Program-made: the position numbers and the translations under genes
Source of the DNA: Catenulispora pinisilvae
GTDB lineage: Bacteria; Actinomycetota; Actinomycetes; Streptomycetales; Catenulisporaceae
Length of the DNA stretch: 64,000 nucleotides
Direction: 5' to 3'
NCBI RefSeq assembly: GCF_015356865.1
Contig: NZ_JAAFZA010000002.1
Location: 62,001-126,000, forward strand
Notes under the pieces: model-generated
What the model was told of the DNA's origin: nothing
The model's database searches: none
Seen by the model: the letters and a program-made list of their open reading frames with translations, nothing else
Shown: piece by piece, positions 7,612 to 15,642 of the stretch
Layout of the letters: every line of letters starts with the position of its first letter
Numbering within the stretch: position 1 is the stretch's first letter

Positions 7612-9103
7612 TCTGTTCGACCGTGGCGTCACGGTCGCCGGACGACGATTGTTCCTCGTCGAGGGCGACCAGAAGTGGACCTATCTGGAGGCAGACGAGC
7701 TGATTCGGGGCATGGCGTCCGCGCTGGTTGAGCGCGGAGTGACCAAGGCGACGCCGGTCGCCGTCCTGTCACCGAACAGCGCGTTCGGGTTCATGGCCGT
7801 CCTCGCGGTACTGCGCGCGGGTGGCACCTGGGTTCCGCTCAATGTCCGCGCCGAGCCGCGGTCAAGCGCGACGTACCTCAGCCGCACCGGAACGCATTTG
7901 TGCATCGTCCACGAGGACCTGGCTGACGTCGCCGCCGAAATCCACGGTCATTGCGCAGTCGAATCGCTGCCGCTCGGCGAGCTGGTGAACGCGGGCCACG
8001 GCGCGAGCGTCGGACTTCCGGCGGTGCAACCGGATGATCTCGCCGTGCTCATGCCCACCGGCGGCACCACCGGCGAGCCGAAGGCCGCGCGCCTCACGCA
8101 CCGGGTCTTCGACATCTTCGTGGCCAACTTCCTGTCGGGCATGCCGGTCACTGACGCGACGGCAACCCATCTCATCGCAGCACCGATGACCCACGCAGCC
8201 GGATTCCTCGCCTTCGCATTAATGAGTAAAGGCGCTACCAATATCGTCCACGGGCAGGTCGATCCCGTCAGGATTCTGGCGGATATCGCAGCGCACAAGG
8301 TCACCCATCTCTTCTTGCCGCCGACGGTCATCTATATGCTGCTGGCCGAGCCGACCCTCGGCGTGCACGACTACTCGAGTCTGGAGAACTTCGTCTACGC
8401 CGCCGCGCCGATGAGCGTGGCTAAGCTCCGCGACGCGCTCACGGTATTCGGGCCGGTCATGACCCAGGTCTACGGGCAGGCTGAGGCACCGATGACCATC
8501 ACGTACCTGTCTCCGTCCGACCACGTCGCGGCGCTGCGCGACGCCCCGGCTCTGCTCGCCTCGTGCGGTCGAGGCACCCCCTTCGTCGAGCTGTCGGTCG
8601 TCGACCCCGCCGGCTCGCCGGTGCCACCTGGCACGGCCGGTGAGATCTGCGTCCGGGGCGACCTCGTCATGGAGTGCTATCACGGCGAGGAGCCGAGTGA
8701 CCGAAGCGCGTGGCACCACACCGGTGACGTGGGCCATCTCGACGTCAACGGCTATCTCTTCATCACCGACCGCCTCCGCGACATGATCATCAGCGGCGGC
8801 TTCAACATCTACCCCACCGAGATCGAGCAGGTCCTGTGGTCCCACCCGGCCGTGCAGGACTGCGCCGTCGTCGGGGTGCCGGATCCGAAGTGGGGCGAGG
8901 CGGTGACCGCGATCGTCCAGCTTCGCAACGGTCACACGGTCGACGACGTCGAGCTCATGCAGTTGGTTCGCGCCCGGCTCGGCGGCATGAAAACGCCCAA
9001 GGCAATCCACTTCTGGCTCGACCTCCCCCGAAGCCCCGTCGGCAAGGTGCTACGCCGCAAAGTGCGCGACACCTTCTGGGAAGGGCACGACCGAGCGGTA
9101 TGA
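7598..9103 (+). CDS. AMP-dependent acyl-CoA synthetase/ligase
   Basis: The 501-residue protein is an ANL-superfamily adenylating enzyme. Motifs in order: the phosphate-binding loop MPTGGTTGEPKAA at about 151-163, YAAAPMSVAKL and VYGQAEAP (A4/A5), HHTGDVGHLDVNGYLFITDR (A7/A8 hinge) and PRSPVGKVLRRKVRD with the C-terminal catalytic Lys. It activates a carboxylic acid as acyl-AMP and probably transfers it to CoA. ATG 7598 lies inside the end of the monooxygenase gene. In this operon an aromatic or short fatty acid substrate is likely, but cannot be read from the sequence. Confidence 0.87.
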   Translation: MSLPSLFDRGVTVAGRRLFLVEGDQKWTYLEADELIRGMASALVERGVTKATPVAVLSPNSAFGFMAVLAVLRAGGTWVPLNVRAEPRSSATYLSRTGTHLCIVHEDLADVAAEIHGHCAVESLPLGELVNAGHGASVGLPAVQPDDLAVLMPTGGTTGEPKAARLTHRVFDIFVANFLSGMPVTDATATHLIAAPMTHAAGFLAFALMSKGATNIVHGQVDPVRILADIAAHKVTHLFLPPTVIYMLLAEPTLGVHDYSSLENFVYAAAPMSVAKLRDALTVFGPVMTQVYGQAEAPMTITYLSPSDHVAALRDAPALLASCGRGTPFVELSVVDPAGSPVPPGTAGEICVRGDLVMECYHGEEPSDRSAWHHTGDVGHLDVNGYLFITDRLRDMIISGGFNIYPTEIEQVLWSHPAVQDCAVVGVPDPKWGEAVTAIVQLRNGHTVDDVELMQLVRARLGGMKTPKAIHFWLDLPRSPVGKVLRRKVRDTFWEGHDRAV

Positions 9104-9177
9104 CGACCGGCCGGATGTACTCCGATCACCCAGCCTCGTCTTGCGATCCAGTGAGCCGCGGTGACTATGCTGGCGAT

Positions 9178-9675
9178 GTGTCCGCACAACGTCCCGATTC
9201 CGCCCCGCTACCGCAATCCTTGGACAACCTCGGATTGCTGATGGCACTGACCTTCCGAACAATCGTCGATCGCCACGCGGCGGTGTTGGCCGAGCGCGGC
9301 CACGGCTGGCTGCGCCCCTCGCACGCCTATGTCCTGCACGCCCTGGAAGAGCAGCCGCGCAGCATCAAAGAGCTGTCCGAGTTCAACCAGGTCTCCAAGC
9401 AGGCCATGAGCCAGATCATCGACCAACTCCAGGAACGCGCCCTCGTGAGCCGAAGCATCGACCCCACCGACCGGCGAGCCCGCGCGATCCAGATCACCGA
9501 ACAGGGCCGGCAGACCCTGGTACAAGCAGCAAGCGCCTGGGTGGCCGTGGAGGAAGAAGTGCGCACCGCCGTAGGCGAACGCGACCTCGCCACGACGATG
9601 CGCACGATGCGCCGGTACCTCGAGTCCGAGCCCCACGGTGCGAAAGACTCGACCAAGCTCAGCCGGGTCTGGTAG
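9178..9675 (+). CDS. MarR family transcriptional regulator
   Basis: The 165-residue protein has a MarR winged helix: RPSHAYVLHALEEQP, SIKELSEFNQVSKQAMSQII (helix-turn-helix) and RSIDPTDRRARAIQITEQGR (wing with the family DxRxR pattern). GTG 9178 is preferred because a -10-like TATGCT ends 6 bases before it, a layout typical of leaderless actinomycete transcripts. A longer start at ATG 9100, overlapping the ligase stop as ATGA, is possible and would add 26 residues. It probably represses the catabolic operon; the palindrome at 5912-5924 is a candidate site. Confidence 0.88.
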   Translation: MSAQRPDSAPLPQSLDNLGLLMALTFRTIVDRHAAVLAERGHGWLRPSHAYVLHALEEQPRSIKELSEFNQVSKQAMSQIIDQLQERALVSRSIDPTDRRARAIQITEQGRQTLVQAASAWVAVEEEVRTAVGERDLATTMRTMRRYLESEPHGAKDSTKLSRVW

Positions 9676-9941
9676 TCCTCAGCGATACCCGAGTCGAGAC
9701 ACCGTCATCACAGCCTCACTGAGTCAGGGAGCGAAGTTCAACGCCGTGTGCCTGTCCTGCGGCTAGTTCTCTCCGTACGAGTGGAGGCGATTTGCTTTCA
9801 ATCGTCCAGCGCGAACCGTTCGGCCCCTTCGCCCGGTTCAGGCGGAGGGGGCTCGAAGGAGGGGACCTCGACCGTGCCGGGGACCTCCGTTTCGCTGCGC
9901 GAGCAGAGGTCCGCGCTGCCGGACGAATGCCGGGTCAGAAG

Positions 9942-10022
9942 TTACCCGCGGCGGGATTGGAGTCTGGCGGCCTGGTCGCGGAAGACGACGGGCCGGTAGT
10001 CGGGGTGGATTCCGGGCTTCAT
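9942..10022 (-). pseudogene. rpmE2: Truncated bL31 type B gene (first ~17 codons intact)
   Basis: A good Shine-Dalgarno (AGGAGG) precedes an ATG at 10022, and the first residues, MKPGIHPDYRPVVFRDQA, are the unmistakable start of zinc-free bL31. After that the frame diverges and stops at residue 26, while the family is about 80 residues. The gene has lost its body by deletion to the left. The intact start suggests the loss is fairly recent. Confidence 0.85.
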
Positions 10023-10033
10023 GCGGGTTCCTC

Positions 10034-10198
10034 CTAGCGCTCTTCGCGGAACTCGACGTGGCGGCGGATGACGGGGTCGTACTTGCGCAGGACCAGGCGG
10101 TCGGGGTCGTTCCGCCGGTTCTTTCGAGTCACGTAGGTGTATCCGGTGCCCGCGGTGGAGCGGAGCTTGATGACGGGGCGCAGTTCGTTGCGGGCCAT
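10034..10198 (-). CDS. rpmG: Ribosomal protein bL33, zinc-independent paralogue
   Basis: The 54-residue protein ([17 protein letters not shown] start, [15 protein letters not shown] core) is a full-length bL33. It has no cysteine at all, so it is the C-minus form that replaces the zinc-binding bL33 under zinc shortage. It lies 11 bases upstream of the broken bL31 start and reads away from bL28, with the Zur-like box between them. Regulation by Zur is inferred from that box and from the known Zur control of such paralogues in actinomycetes. Confidence 0.95.
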   Translation of the reverse strand: MARNELRPVIKLRSTAGTGYTYVTRKNRRNDPDRLVLRKYDPVIRRHVEFREER

Positions 10199-10262
10199 GG
10201 GTGCGGGCGTCTCCTGCAAGGTGATGGTCGCGGTGACCGGGTGGCGTTGCCGGCCAGCTTAT

Positions 10263-10277
10263 TGGCAACAGTTTTCA
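10263..10277. promoter_or_regulatory. Zur box candidate between divergent ribosomal genes
   Basis: TGGCAACAGTTTTCA is an imperfect inverted repeat close to the actinobacterial Zur consensus (TGAAAACGNTTTTCA-like). It is followed directly by a second half-like TTTTCA. It lies 64 bases from the bL33 start and 65 bases from the bL28 start, so it can control both directions. The zinc-independent gene content on both sides supports the assignment. Confidence 0.72.
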
Positions 10278-10342
10278 TTTTCATCTAGGGTGGCACGTGG
10301 AAGCAACCCGACGAGCAACCAGACCTCCGGAAAGGACCCTCC

Positions 10343-10579
10343 GTGTCCGCACACTGCATGGTCACCGGCCGCAAGCCGATGTTCGGCAACCAGATCTCGC
10401 ACTCGCACCGGCGCACCAGCCGCCGGTTCGACCCCAACATCCAGACCAAGCGCTACTGGCTGGCGAGCGAGAACCGGTCCGTGAAGCTGAAGCTGTCCGC
10501 CAAGGGCGTCAAGACCGTCGACAAGCAGGGCATCGAGAAGGTCGTCGCCCGGCTGCGCGCCGAGGGGGTGCGCCTCTGA
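10343..10579 (+). CDS. rpmB: Ribosomal protein bL28, zinc-independent paralogue
   Basis: The 78-residue protein matches bL28 throughout: [20 protein letters not shown], then [19 protein letters not shown] and a C-terminal KGIDKVVA-like end ([11 protein letters not shown]). It has a single cysteine and lacks the zinc-binding cysteine set. It starts with GTG 10343 behind GGAAAGGA, and its stop overlaps the uS14 start (TGATG). First gene of the rightward zinc-starvation operon. Confidence 0.95.
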   Translation: MSAHCMVTGRKPMFGNQISHSHRRTSRRFDPNIQTKRYWLASENRSVKLKLSAKGVKTVDKQGIEKVVARLRAEGVRL

Positions 10580-10884
10580 TGGCGAAGGCCTCGAAGATCG
10601 CCAAGAACGACCAGCGGCGCGATGTGGTGGCCCGGTACGCCGAGCGGCGCGCCGAACTCAAGAAGCTGATCGCCTCCCCGCACACCCCCGCCGAGCAGCG
10701 CGCCACCGCCGTGCAGGAACTACAGCGCCAACCGCGCGACGCCAGCGCCACCCGGGTGCGCAACCGCGACTCGGTGGACGGTCGGCCGCGCGGCTACGTG
10801 GGCGCCTTCGGCCTGTCCCGGATCAACCTGCGGACACATGCCCACGCCGGGCACCTGCCCGGTGTCCGCAAGTCCAGCTGGTAA
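10579..10884 (+). CDS. rpsN: Ribosomal protein uS14, zinc-independent long form
   Basis: The 101-residue protein is the long bacterial uS14: [14 protein letters not shown] at the start, then [21 protein letters not shown] and the C-terminal GVRKSSW. The short zinc-ribbon form has CxxC motifs; none are present here. ATG 10579 overlaps the bL28 stop. It replaces the zinc-containing uS14 under zinc limitation (established for actinobacteria). Confidence 0.95.
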   Translation: MAKASKIAKNDQRRDVVARYAERRAELKKLIASPHTPAEQRATAVQELQRQPRDASATRVRNRDSVDGRPRGYVGAFGLSRINLRTHAHAGHLPGVRKSSW

Positions 10885-10908
10885 TCGAGGCCTCGGAAAG
10901 GAATCACC

Positions 10909-12090
10909 GTGTCCGTCGCGGATCTGCTGCCCGTGGTGATCGTGACCGGCCTGCATCGCGAGCAACGGCGCCAGGCGGTACGCGAGCTGTTCCGGCAGCC
11001 CGGTGCCGTCGTGCTGCATCACGACCTGTCCAAGGCCGGCGAAGGGGAAGTCATTCGCCAGGTGTGGGAGCGCGACGGGCTCCGCGCCGAGCGCGTCCCG
11101 CTGGTCAACGACTGCCCGTGCTGCGCTTTGCGGGAGGACCTGCTGCCGCTGCTGGTGCGGCTCGCCGTGGCCGGTCGGCACAGGCTGGCGATCGTCGACC
11201 TGTGGGACGGCAGCGATCCGGAGCCGCTGGTCGCGACCATCGCCGGGGAGGACGTGGCCGGGGACCGCCGCATGGACGAGTTCGTCAAGGTGGTCGGCGT
11301 GGTCGCGGCGGTGGATCCGCTGCGGGTGGTCGCCGATCTGCGGCGCAACGACGCGCTGGCCGACCACGGCCTGCACACCGGCCCGGATGACGAGGGCACG
11401 ATCGCCGAGACGCTGGCGCACCAGATCGAATACGCGAACGTGCTGGCGGTCGGTTATGCCTCGGACGCCGACGAGCACGAGCTCAGGACCGGCCTGGCCA
11501 TGCTGCGCCGGCTCAGCCCGACCGCGCGCGCCCTCACGCTGCAAACCCAGCAGTTAGTCCCCGCGGCCCTGGCCGGCTTCGATGTCGAGCAGGCGGCGCA
11601 GCGTGTCGACCCGGCGCTGGCCCTGCTGCCGACACAAGGCGAGGACGACGGTGTCCACACCTTGGTCTGGCGCCGACGCCGACCGCTGCACCCAGGCCGC
11701 CTGTACGAAGCGCTGGAACACCTGGTGCCGGTCGCCGAGCGCAGCCGCGGCCGCTTCTGGCTGGCCAACCGGCCCGGCGTGATGCTCGCCTGGGACGCCG
11801 CCGGCGCCAGCCTGACCGTCGGTGACTGCGGACCTTGGCTGGCCGCACTGTCCGACGCGGAGTGGGAGGAACACCCGCCCGAGCGCCGCGCCGCCGCGGC
11901 AATGGAATGGGACCCGCGCTACGGCGACCGCGTGCAACTGCTCTCCTTCACCTCCCCCGGACTCGACATCGACGCCGTGGCCGGCATCCTCGACGACTGC
12001 CTGCTCACCGACGACGAGGTCGCCGCCGGCGAGCCCGCCTGGCGAGGACTGCCCGACGCCTTCGAAGAACTCCTCGACCCCGTCGCCTGA
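10909..12090 (+). CDS. CobW/COG0523-like protein with a degenerate P-loop
   Basis: The 393-residue protein has the COG0523 layout: N-terminal G-domain-like part with the metal-binding NDCPCCALRED at about 66-76 (CxCC), and the C-terminal CobW_C domain (GVHTLVWRRRRPLHPGRLYE, then RGRFWLANRP and WDPRYGDRVQLLSF). COG0523 proteins are GTPases that deliver zinc under starvation. Here, though, the position of the Walker A loop (VTVLSGFLGAGKTT in relatives) reads VVIVTGLHREQRRQ, without the Gly-Lys-Thr, so GTP binding should be lost or altered. It sits in the operon between uS14 and bS18. It may be a metal-binding partner of the (now broken) true CobW next door. Confidence 0.85.
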   Translation: MSVADLLPVVIVTGLHREQRRQAVRELFRQPGAVVLHHDLSKAGEGEVIRQVWERDGLRAERVPLVNDCPCCALREDLLPLLVRLAVAGRHRLAIVDLWDGSDPEPLVATIAGEDVAGDRRMDEFVKVVGVVAAVDPLRVVADLRRNDALADHGLHTGPDDEGTIAETLAHQIEYANVLAVGYASDADEHELRTGLAMLRRLSPTARALTLQTQQLVPAALAGFDVEQAAQRVDPALALLPTQGEDDGVHTLVWRRRRPLHPGRLYEALEHLVPVAERSRGRFWLANRPGVMLAWDAAGASLTVGDCGPWLAALSDAEWEEHPPERRAAAAMEWDPRYGDRVQLLSFTSPGLDIDAVAGILDDCLLTDDEVAAGEPAWRGLPDAFEELLDPVA

Positions 12091-12111
12091 ACTCCACAAG
12101 AAAGAACCCTG

Positions 12112-12375
12112 ATGCCCCGCTACACCGCCGCCGACCGTGGCAAGCCGCGCAAGAAGAAGCGCCCCGACAGGGCGCTGGCCGCCCGACTGGAACACGTCGA
12201 CTATAAGGACACCGATCTGCTGCGCATGTTCATCTCCGATCGCGGCAAGATCCGCAGCCGACGGGTGAGCGGACTGAGCGTCCGGCAACAGCACGCGATC
12301 GCACGCGCGGTGAAGAACGCCCGTGAGATGGCGCTCCTGCCCTACGCCTCCGCCTCCAAGGGCAGCGGCCGATGA
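12112..12375 (+). CDS. rpsR: Ribosomal protein bS18, zinc-independent paralogue
   Basis: The 87-residue protein has the bS18 core [19 protein letters not shown] followed by RSRRVSGLS and [15 protein letters not shown]. It has no cysteine. It follows the CobW-like gene after 21 bases, and its stop overlaps the start of the broken cobW gene (ATGA). Completes the rightward Zur-type operon. Confidence 0.95.
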   Translation: MPRYTAADRGKPRKKKRPDRALAARLEHVDYKDTDLLRMFISDRGKIRSRRVSGLSVRQQHAIARAVKNAREMALLPYASASKGSGR

Positions 12376-12517
12376 CCATCGGGACCGCGCCGCTGCCGGT
12401 GACGGTGTTGTCCGGGTTCCTGGGCGCGGGCAAGACCACGCTGCTCAACACACCTGCTGACCAACCGCGAAGGCCTGCGGGTCGCGGTCATCGTCAACGA
12501 CATGAGCGAGATCGGCA
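12372..12517 (+). pseudogene. 5' fragment of a true cobW/COG0523 GTPase gene, frameshifted
   Basis: The ATG overlaps the bS18 stop. The first 26 codons encode VTVLSGFLGAGKTTLLN with a perfect Walker A motif. An extra base near 12450 then shifts the frame; read in the next frame the sequence continues LLTNREGLRVAVIVNDMSEI, as expected of COG0523. Homology stops at about 12517, where a foreign fragment joins. Both the frameshift and the truncation inactivate it. Confidence 0.85.
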
Positions 12518-12739
12518 TCGCGCCAGCGCCTCGGCGACCTGCTCGACGGTCAGGTACTCCAGCGGCGCGAGGATCTTCGTGGTCTGTGGCGCGAACGCCG
12601 GGGATGCCACTATGACCTCCGCCGTGGGCCCGTCAGCGACCACGTCACCCTCCGCGAGCACGACCACCCGGTCGGCGCAGGCGGCAACGAATTCGACGTC
12701 GTGCGTGGACACCGCGACCGCGCGCCCTTCCGCAGCGGC
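12518..12739 (-). pseudogene. C-terminal fragment of an ECF/CbiO-type transporter ATPase
   Basis: In this frame about 74 codons match the end of an energy-coupling-factor ABC ATPase: AVAVSTHDVEFVAACADRV (H-loop region) and VLAEGDVVADGPTAEVIVAS, then FAPQTTKIL as in CbiO proteins. The Walker motifs and signature are missing. It abuts the broken cobW gene in opposite orientation and is cut again at its 5' side by the integrase fragment. Confidence 0.75.
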
Positions 12740-12747
12740 GCGATGGG

Positions 12748-12933
12748 GAGATCGTGCAAGGGCCGCCGAAGACGCCGACGAGTGTGCGGGAGGTGGCGCT
12801 GGATCGGACCACGGTGAAGGTGTTGAAGGCCCACCGCCGGAAGCAAGAAGCCGAGTGCCGGGCCTGCGATATGGTGCCGTCCGGGTTCGTGTTCCCAGGC
12901 GTCGCACATAGCGATTGCCGTTCAGGGGTTTGA
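12748..12933 (+). pseudogene. Fragment of a tyrosine-recombinase integrase
   Basis: The frame reads GPPKTPTSVREVALDRTTVK and then KVLKAHRRKQEAE, closely matching the central region of actinobacterial phage/ICE integrases just before the catalytic domain. GFVFPGVAHSD looks like the following strand, then the frame stops. The catalytic Arg, His and Tyr region is absent. It lies 24 bases from a tRNA 3' remnant, the usual place for such an integrase. Confidence 0.72.
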
Positions 12934-12957
12934 CGGCTGCACACCTGGTCGGAGGGC

Positions 12958-12998
12958 GCCCCCGGCAGGATTCGAACCTGCGGCCATCGGGTTAGAAG
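12958..12998 (-). tRNA. 3' fragment of tRNA-Arg(UCU), likely att-site remnant
   Basis: Read on the minus strand this is the anticodon loop CTTCTAA (anticodon TCT), the 3' anticodon strand CCCGA, a variable loop, a perfect T arm (GCAGG-TTCGAAT-CCTGC) and the acceptor strand CGGGGGC plus discriminator. The 5' anticodon strand, D arm and 5' acceptor are missing: identity ends at the anticodon loop. This is the shape left by tyrosine-recombinase integration into a tRNA gene (attL or attR). It cannot be a working tRNA. Confidence 0.8.
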
Positions 12999-13002
12999 CG
13001 CG

Positions 13003-15642
13003 TCAGGGGCGCAGCTCCACCAACGCGGCGATCTGTCCCTCGACGAAGTCTGAGATCGCCGCCTGCCCGCCGAACAGGGTGACGTTCTCCTGGCGCTTCC
13101 CGTCGACGGTCAGCTCGTGGGCGGTGTCGGCCGGCAGCGTGTCCGGGTCCGTGAGCAGCAGCGGCTGGCCGGCGGCGGCCATCAGCGCGCCGCCGGACAG
13201 GGCGTCCGGGAAAGTCGTCCCGGTCGCCACACCGAACAGGGTCACGGCGCTCAAATGGAAAAGCCGCACGGTGTTCGCCGCTGTGGCGTACCGGTCGTTG
13301 CCGACGGCGGTCTCGATCTGCTTGCCCCCGGCAGGGACCTGCTTCGCCACGGCGTCCCAAGCCGGCCCGCCGACCGCGATCACGGTCTGGTGGGCCTGCA
13401 CGAAGGCAGCCGTGGCCGGATCCATGCGGTTCTTGTCCGAGAGCACCAGCACGGCGCCGCGGTTCGCCGCGAGCGGTCCGGCCGCCAGCGCGTCGGCGAA
13501 GTCGTCGCCGCGGGCCACCACGACCGTGGCCGTGGCGCCCATGCCGTCCTGCGCGATCTTCAGCGCGGTGTCGAACCGGCTCGCGCCGCCGTAGCGGACG
13601 ATCCGGTAGCCGAGCGCACGCACCTGCTTCTCAACCGCCGGGCTGATCGCCGACTCCCCGCCCAGGAGGTAGACGGTGCGGGAATGGTCGTGGCCGAGCA
13701 CCCGGTCAATCTCCGCCGCGGTCGGCGTGCCGAGGTCCTTGGGGTCGGTCAGCAGCAGCGGGCCGCCGACGCGTGCGGCCAGCGGTCCGCCGGCCAGCGC
13801 GTCGGCGAACGCGTCGCCGCGGGCCAAGACGACCGCCTTCGCAGTGCCGCCTGGGAACTGGCGGAGTGAGGCGTCGATCGCGGTCTCGTAGCGGTCCCGG
13901 CCGCCCACGCGGGTGACTGTCCCGCCCGCCGCACCGGCCGGCGGCGGTGGCGTCTGGCCGGGGATGGTGACGGCCACCTGCTTGGACGCGGTGCCTGTCC
14001 AGCCGTTCTGGTCGCGGACCGTGACGGTGACGGTGTAGGTGCCGGATGCCGCGTAGTAGTGGTCGGAGTATCCGGCGTCGTTGTTCTTGTCCGACTGCCC
14101 GTCGCCGAATTCGAAGTCGTATGTCGCGCCCGGGCCCCAGGAAGCGTTGACCGTGACCAAGTGCGGATCATCGGCGTTCGGCTGGAAGGACGACACCACC
14201 GGCGTCACCTTGGTGGGGGCCGGGGCGGCGGTGAACTCCGCTGTCGCCGTCTCACCCTTCTGGCCGGTGAACGTCACGGTGCCGTGGTAGGTCCCGGCTG
14301 CGGGGTAGTGGTGAGTGCTCTGACTCGTCGTGGCGGAACCGTCGCCGTAGGAATAAAGGACTGACACCGGGCCGGACCACTGGAACATCCCGTCGGTTTG
14401 CACGGTGGCGTCCAAGTAGTTCTGCGGTGACAGACCCAGTGCCGCGGTGGCGGTGAACGGCCTGGTCTGCATGCCCGTGAACTCGCGGGCGCCGCGGTCG
14501 GCGTAGCCGACCGGTCCGGATCCGGTGTCCGCCACGTCGGGGTCGTCGACCCGGTCGACGGCCGGCTCACCCGGGGCGGCCGCGTCGGCCGCGTCGATGG
14601 CCGGGGAGTTCCAGGTCAGCCGGTAGGAAGGCGCGACGAAGTACTCCTGAGGCGTGGCCGGCCAGTCCGGGTCGTTGGAGGTGTCGAGCTGCGCCGCACC
14701 GTCCAGGTCCGCCGACCCCAGATGCGCGCTGTCGAAAGCTTGGCCGGTCGCGTAGGCGCTGGTTCCCCAAAGAACCGACGTCGTCCGATAGGTGCTGCCA
14801 AAGAGGTCGTGTCCCACCAGGGTATCGGCGATCGCCGTGGCGGCCACGGTGAGGGCCGGTTGGGGGCCGCCGTCGGCGAAGATGTCGTTCTCGACCACGG
14901 CGCCGGTCGAGGCTCCGGACAGGACGACGTCGGCGATGTTGCCGGCGGCCGTGTCCGAGACGAGGCGCACGTCTTTCGAGTCGGTGACCTGGATACCGGT
15001 CCCGTAGACCTCGCCGATGATCGTGCCGCTGACCGTCGTGCGGTCCGACCCGTTCTCGACGAGGATGCCCGCGGTCAGGTTGGTGCCATCGCTGTTGTCG
15101 GCCTCGACGTGGCTGTCGGTGACGGTCGAGTCTGTCGTCGCGGAAAGCCGTATCCCGAAGGGAGCCGAGTGGCTATCGCCGGAGACGAAATAGTGCGGCG
15201 TGACCAGGACGTGGTTCACGGTCAGCGCCGACGAGCCGGAAGCGTCCAGGCCGCCCAGCCGGACGTCGCGGACCACGACGTCGTGCTGCCCGGTGACGCT
15301 GACCACGGTCTGCCAGCTGTTGTCAGTGAACGTCTGGTCGGCATAGTGGCTGTAGACGGTGATCGGCTTGCCCGGTGCGCCCGAGCCGGCGATCTTGTCC
15401 GTCGCTCCGAGTTTACCGACCAGCACCGAGTCGCCGGGCTGGGCGGCGGCGGTCGCGCCGGCGAGCGTGCAGTACAGGGCACTGTCGGCGCGCGGCGCGG
15501 CGTCGGAGCACGTCCCGGTGAAACCGACGCGAAGCGTCACCGGCGCGGTCGTATCGGCGTCGGCGGCAGCCGCCATCGGCGCGCCCAGCACCGCGATAGA
15601 GAGCGCTGATATCGACATGGTTGTGATCCGGCGTGCGCGCAT
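13003..15642 (-). CDS. Secreted beta-helix/PKD protein with three cell-wall-binding (CWB2) repeats
   Basis: The 879-residue protein has a signal peptide (MRARRITTMSISALSIAVLG, cleavage near AAAADAD). Residues about 95-300 have beta-helix-like strand repeats (HDVVVRDVRLGGLDAS, DSTVTDSHVEA, NDIFADGG). Two PKD domains follow at about 395-475 (SYGDGS) and 480-560 (FEFGDGQ). Three CWB2-type repeats (GGRDRYETAI; GGASRFDTAL; VGNDRYATAA, each with FADALAGGPLA-like motifs) fill 577-879. CWB2 triplets hold proteins to the cell wall. ATG 15642 is chosen because it begins the signal peptide and has a GGGGGT upstream. It may bind or degrade a polysaccharide; no catalytic residue set is evident. Confidence 0.82.
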   Translation of the reverse strand: MRARRITTMSISALSIAVLGAPMAAAADADTTAPVTLRVGFTGTCSDAAPRADSALYCTLAGATAAAQPGDSVLVGKLGATDKIAGSGAPGKPITVYSHYADQTFTDNSWQTVVSVTGQHDVVVRDVRLGGLDASGSSALTVNHVLVTPHYFVSGDSHSAPFGIRLSATTDSTVTDSHVEADNSDGTNLTAGILVENGSDRTTVSGTIIGEVYGTGIQVTDSKDVRLVSDTAAGNIADVVLSGASTGAVVENDIFADGGPQPALTVAATAIADTLVGHDLFGSTYRTTSVLWGTSAYATGQAFDSAHLGSADLDGAAQLDTSNDPDWPATPQEYFVAPSYRLTWNSPAIDAADAAAPGEPAVDRVDDPDVADTGSGPVGYADRGAREFTGMQTRPFTATAALGLSPQNYLDATVQTDGMFQWSGPVSVLYSYGDGSATTSQSTHHYPAAGTYHGTVTFTGQKGETATAEFTAAPAPTKVTPVVSSFQPNADDPHLVTVNASWGPGATYDFEFGDGQSDKNNDAGYSDHYYAASGTYTVTVTVRDQNGWTGTASKQVAVTIPGQTPPPPAGAAGGTVTRVGGRDRYETAIDASLRQFPGGTAKAVVLARGDAFADALAGGPLAARVGGPLLLTDPKDLGTPTAAEIDRVLGHDHSRTVYLLGGESAISPAVEKQVRALGYRIVRYGGASRFDTALKIAQDGMGATATVVVARGDDFADALAAGPLAANRGAVLVLSDKNRMDPATAAFVQAHQTVIAVGGPAWDAVAKQVPAGGKQIETAVGNDRYATAANTVRLFHLSAVTLFGVATGTTFPDALSGGALMAAAGQPLLLTDPDTLPADTAHELTVDGKRQENVTLFGGQAAISDFVEGQIAALVELRP

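Noticed and set aside
10909-12090. CobW-like gene as a pseudogene because Walker A is missing
   Set aside because: The frame is full-length with intact CxCC and C-terminal domain, normal codons and good spacing in the operon; it is reported as a divergent but real gene.
12958-12998. A complete tRNA gene
   Set aside because: The 5' half (acceptor, D arm and 5' anticodon strand) is missing; only the part from the anticodon loop to the 3' end is there.
14722-15609. A 295-codon plus-strand frame opposite the secreted PKD/CWB2 protein
   Set aside because: Gly/Arg/Val-rich mirror of the real frame; no start signal and no domain.
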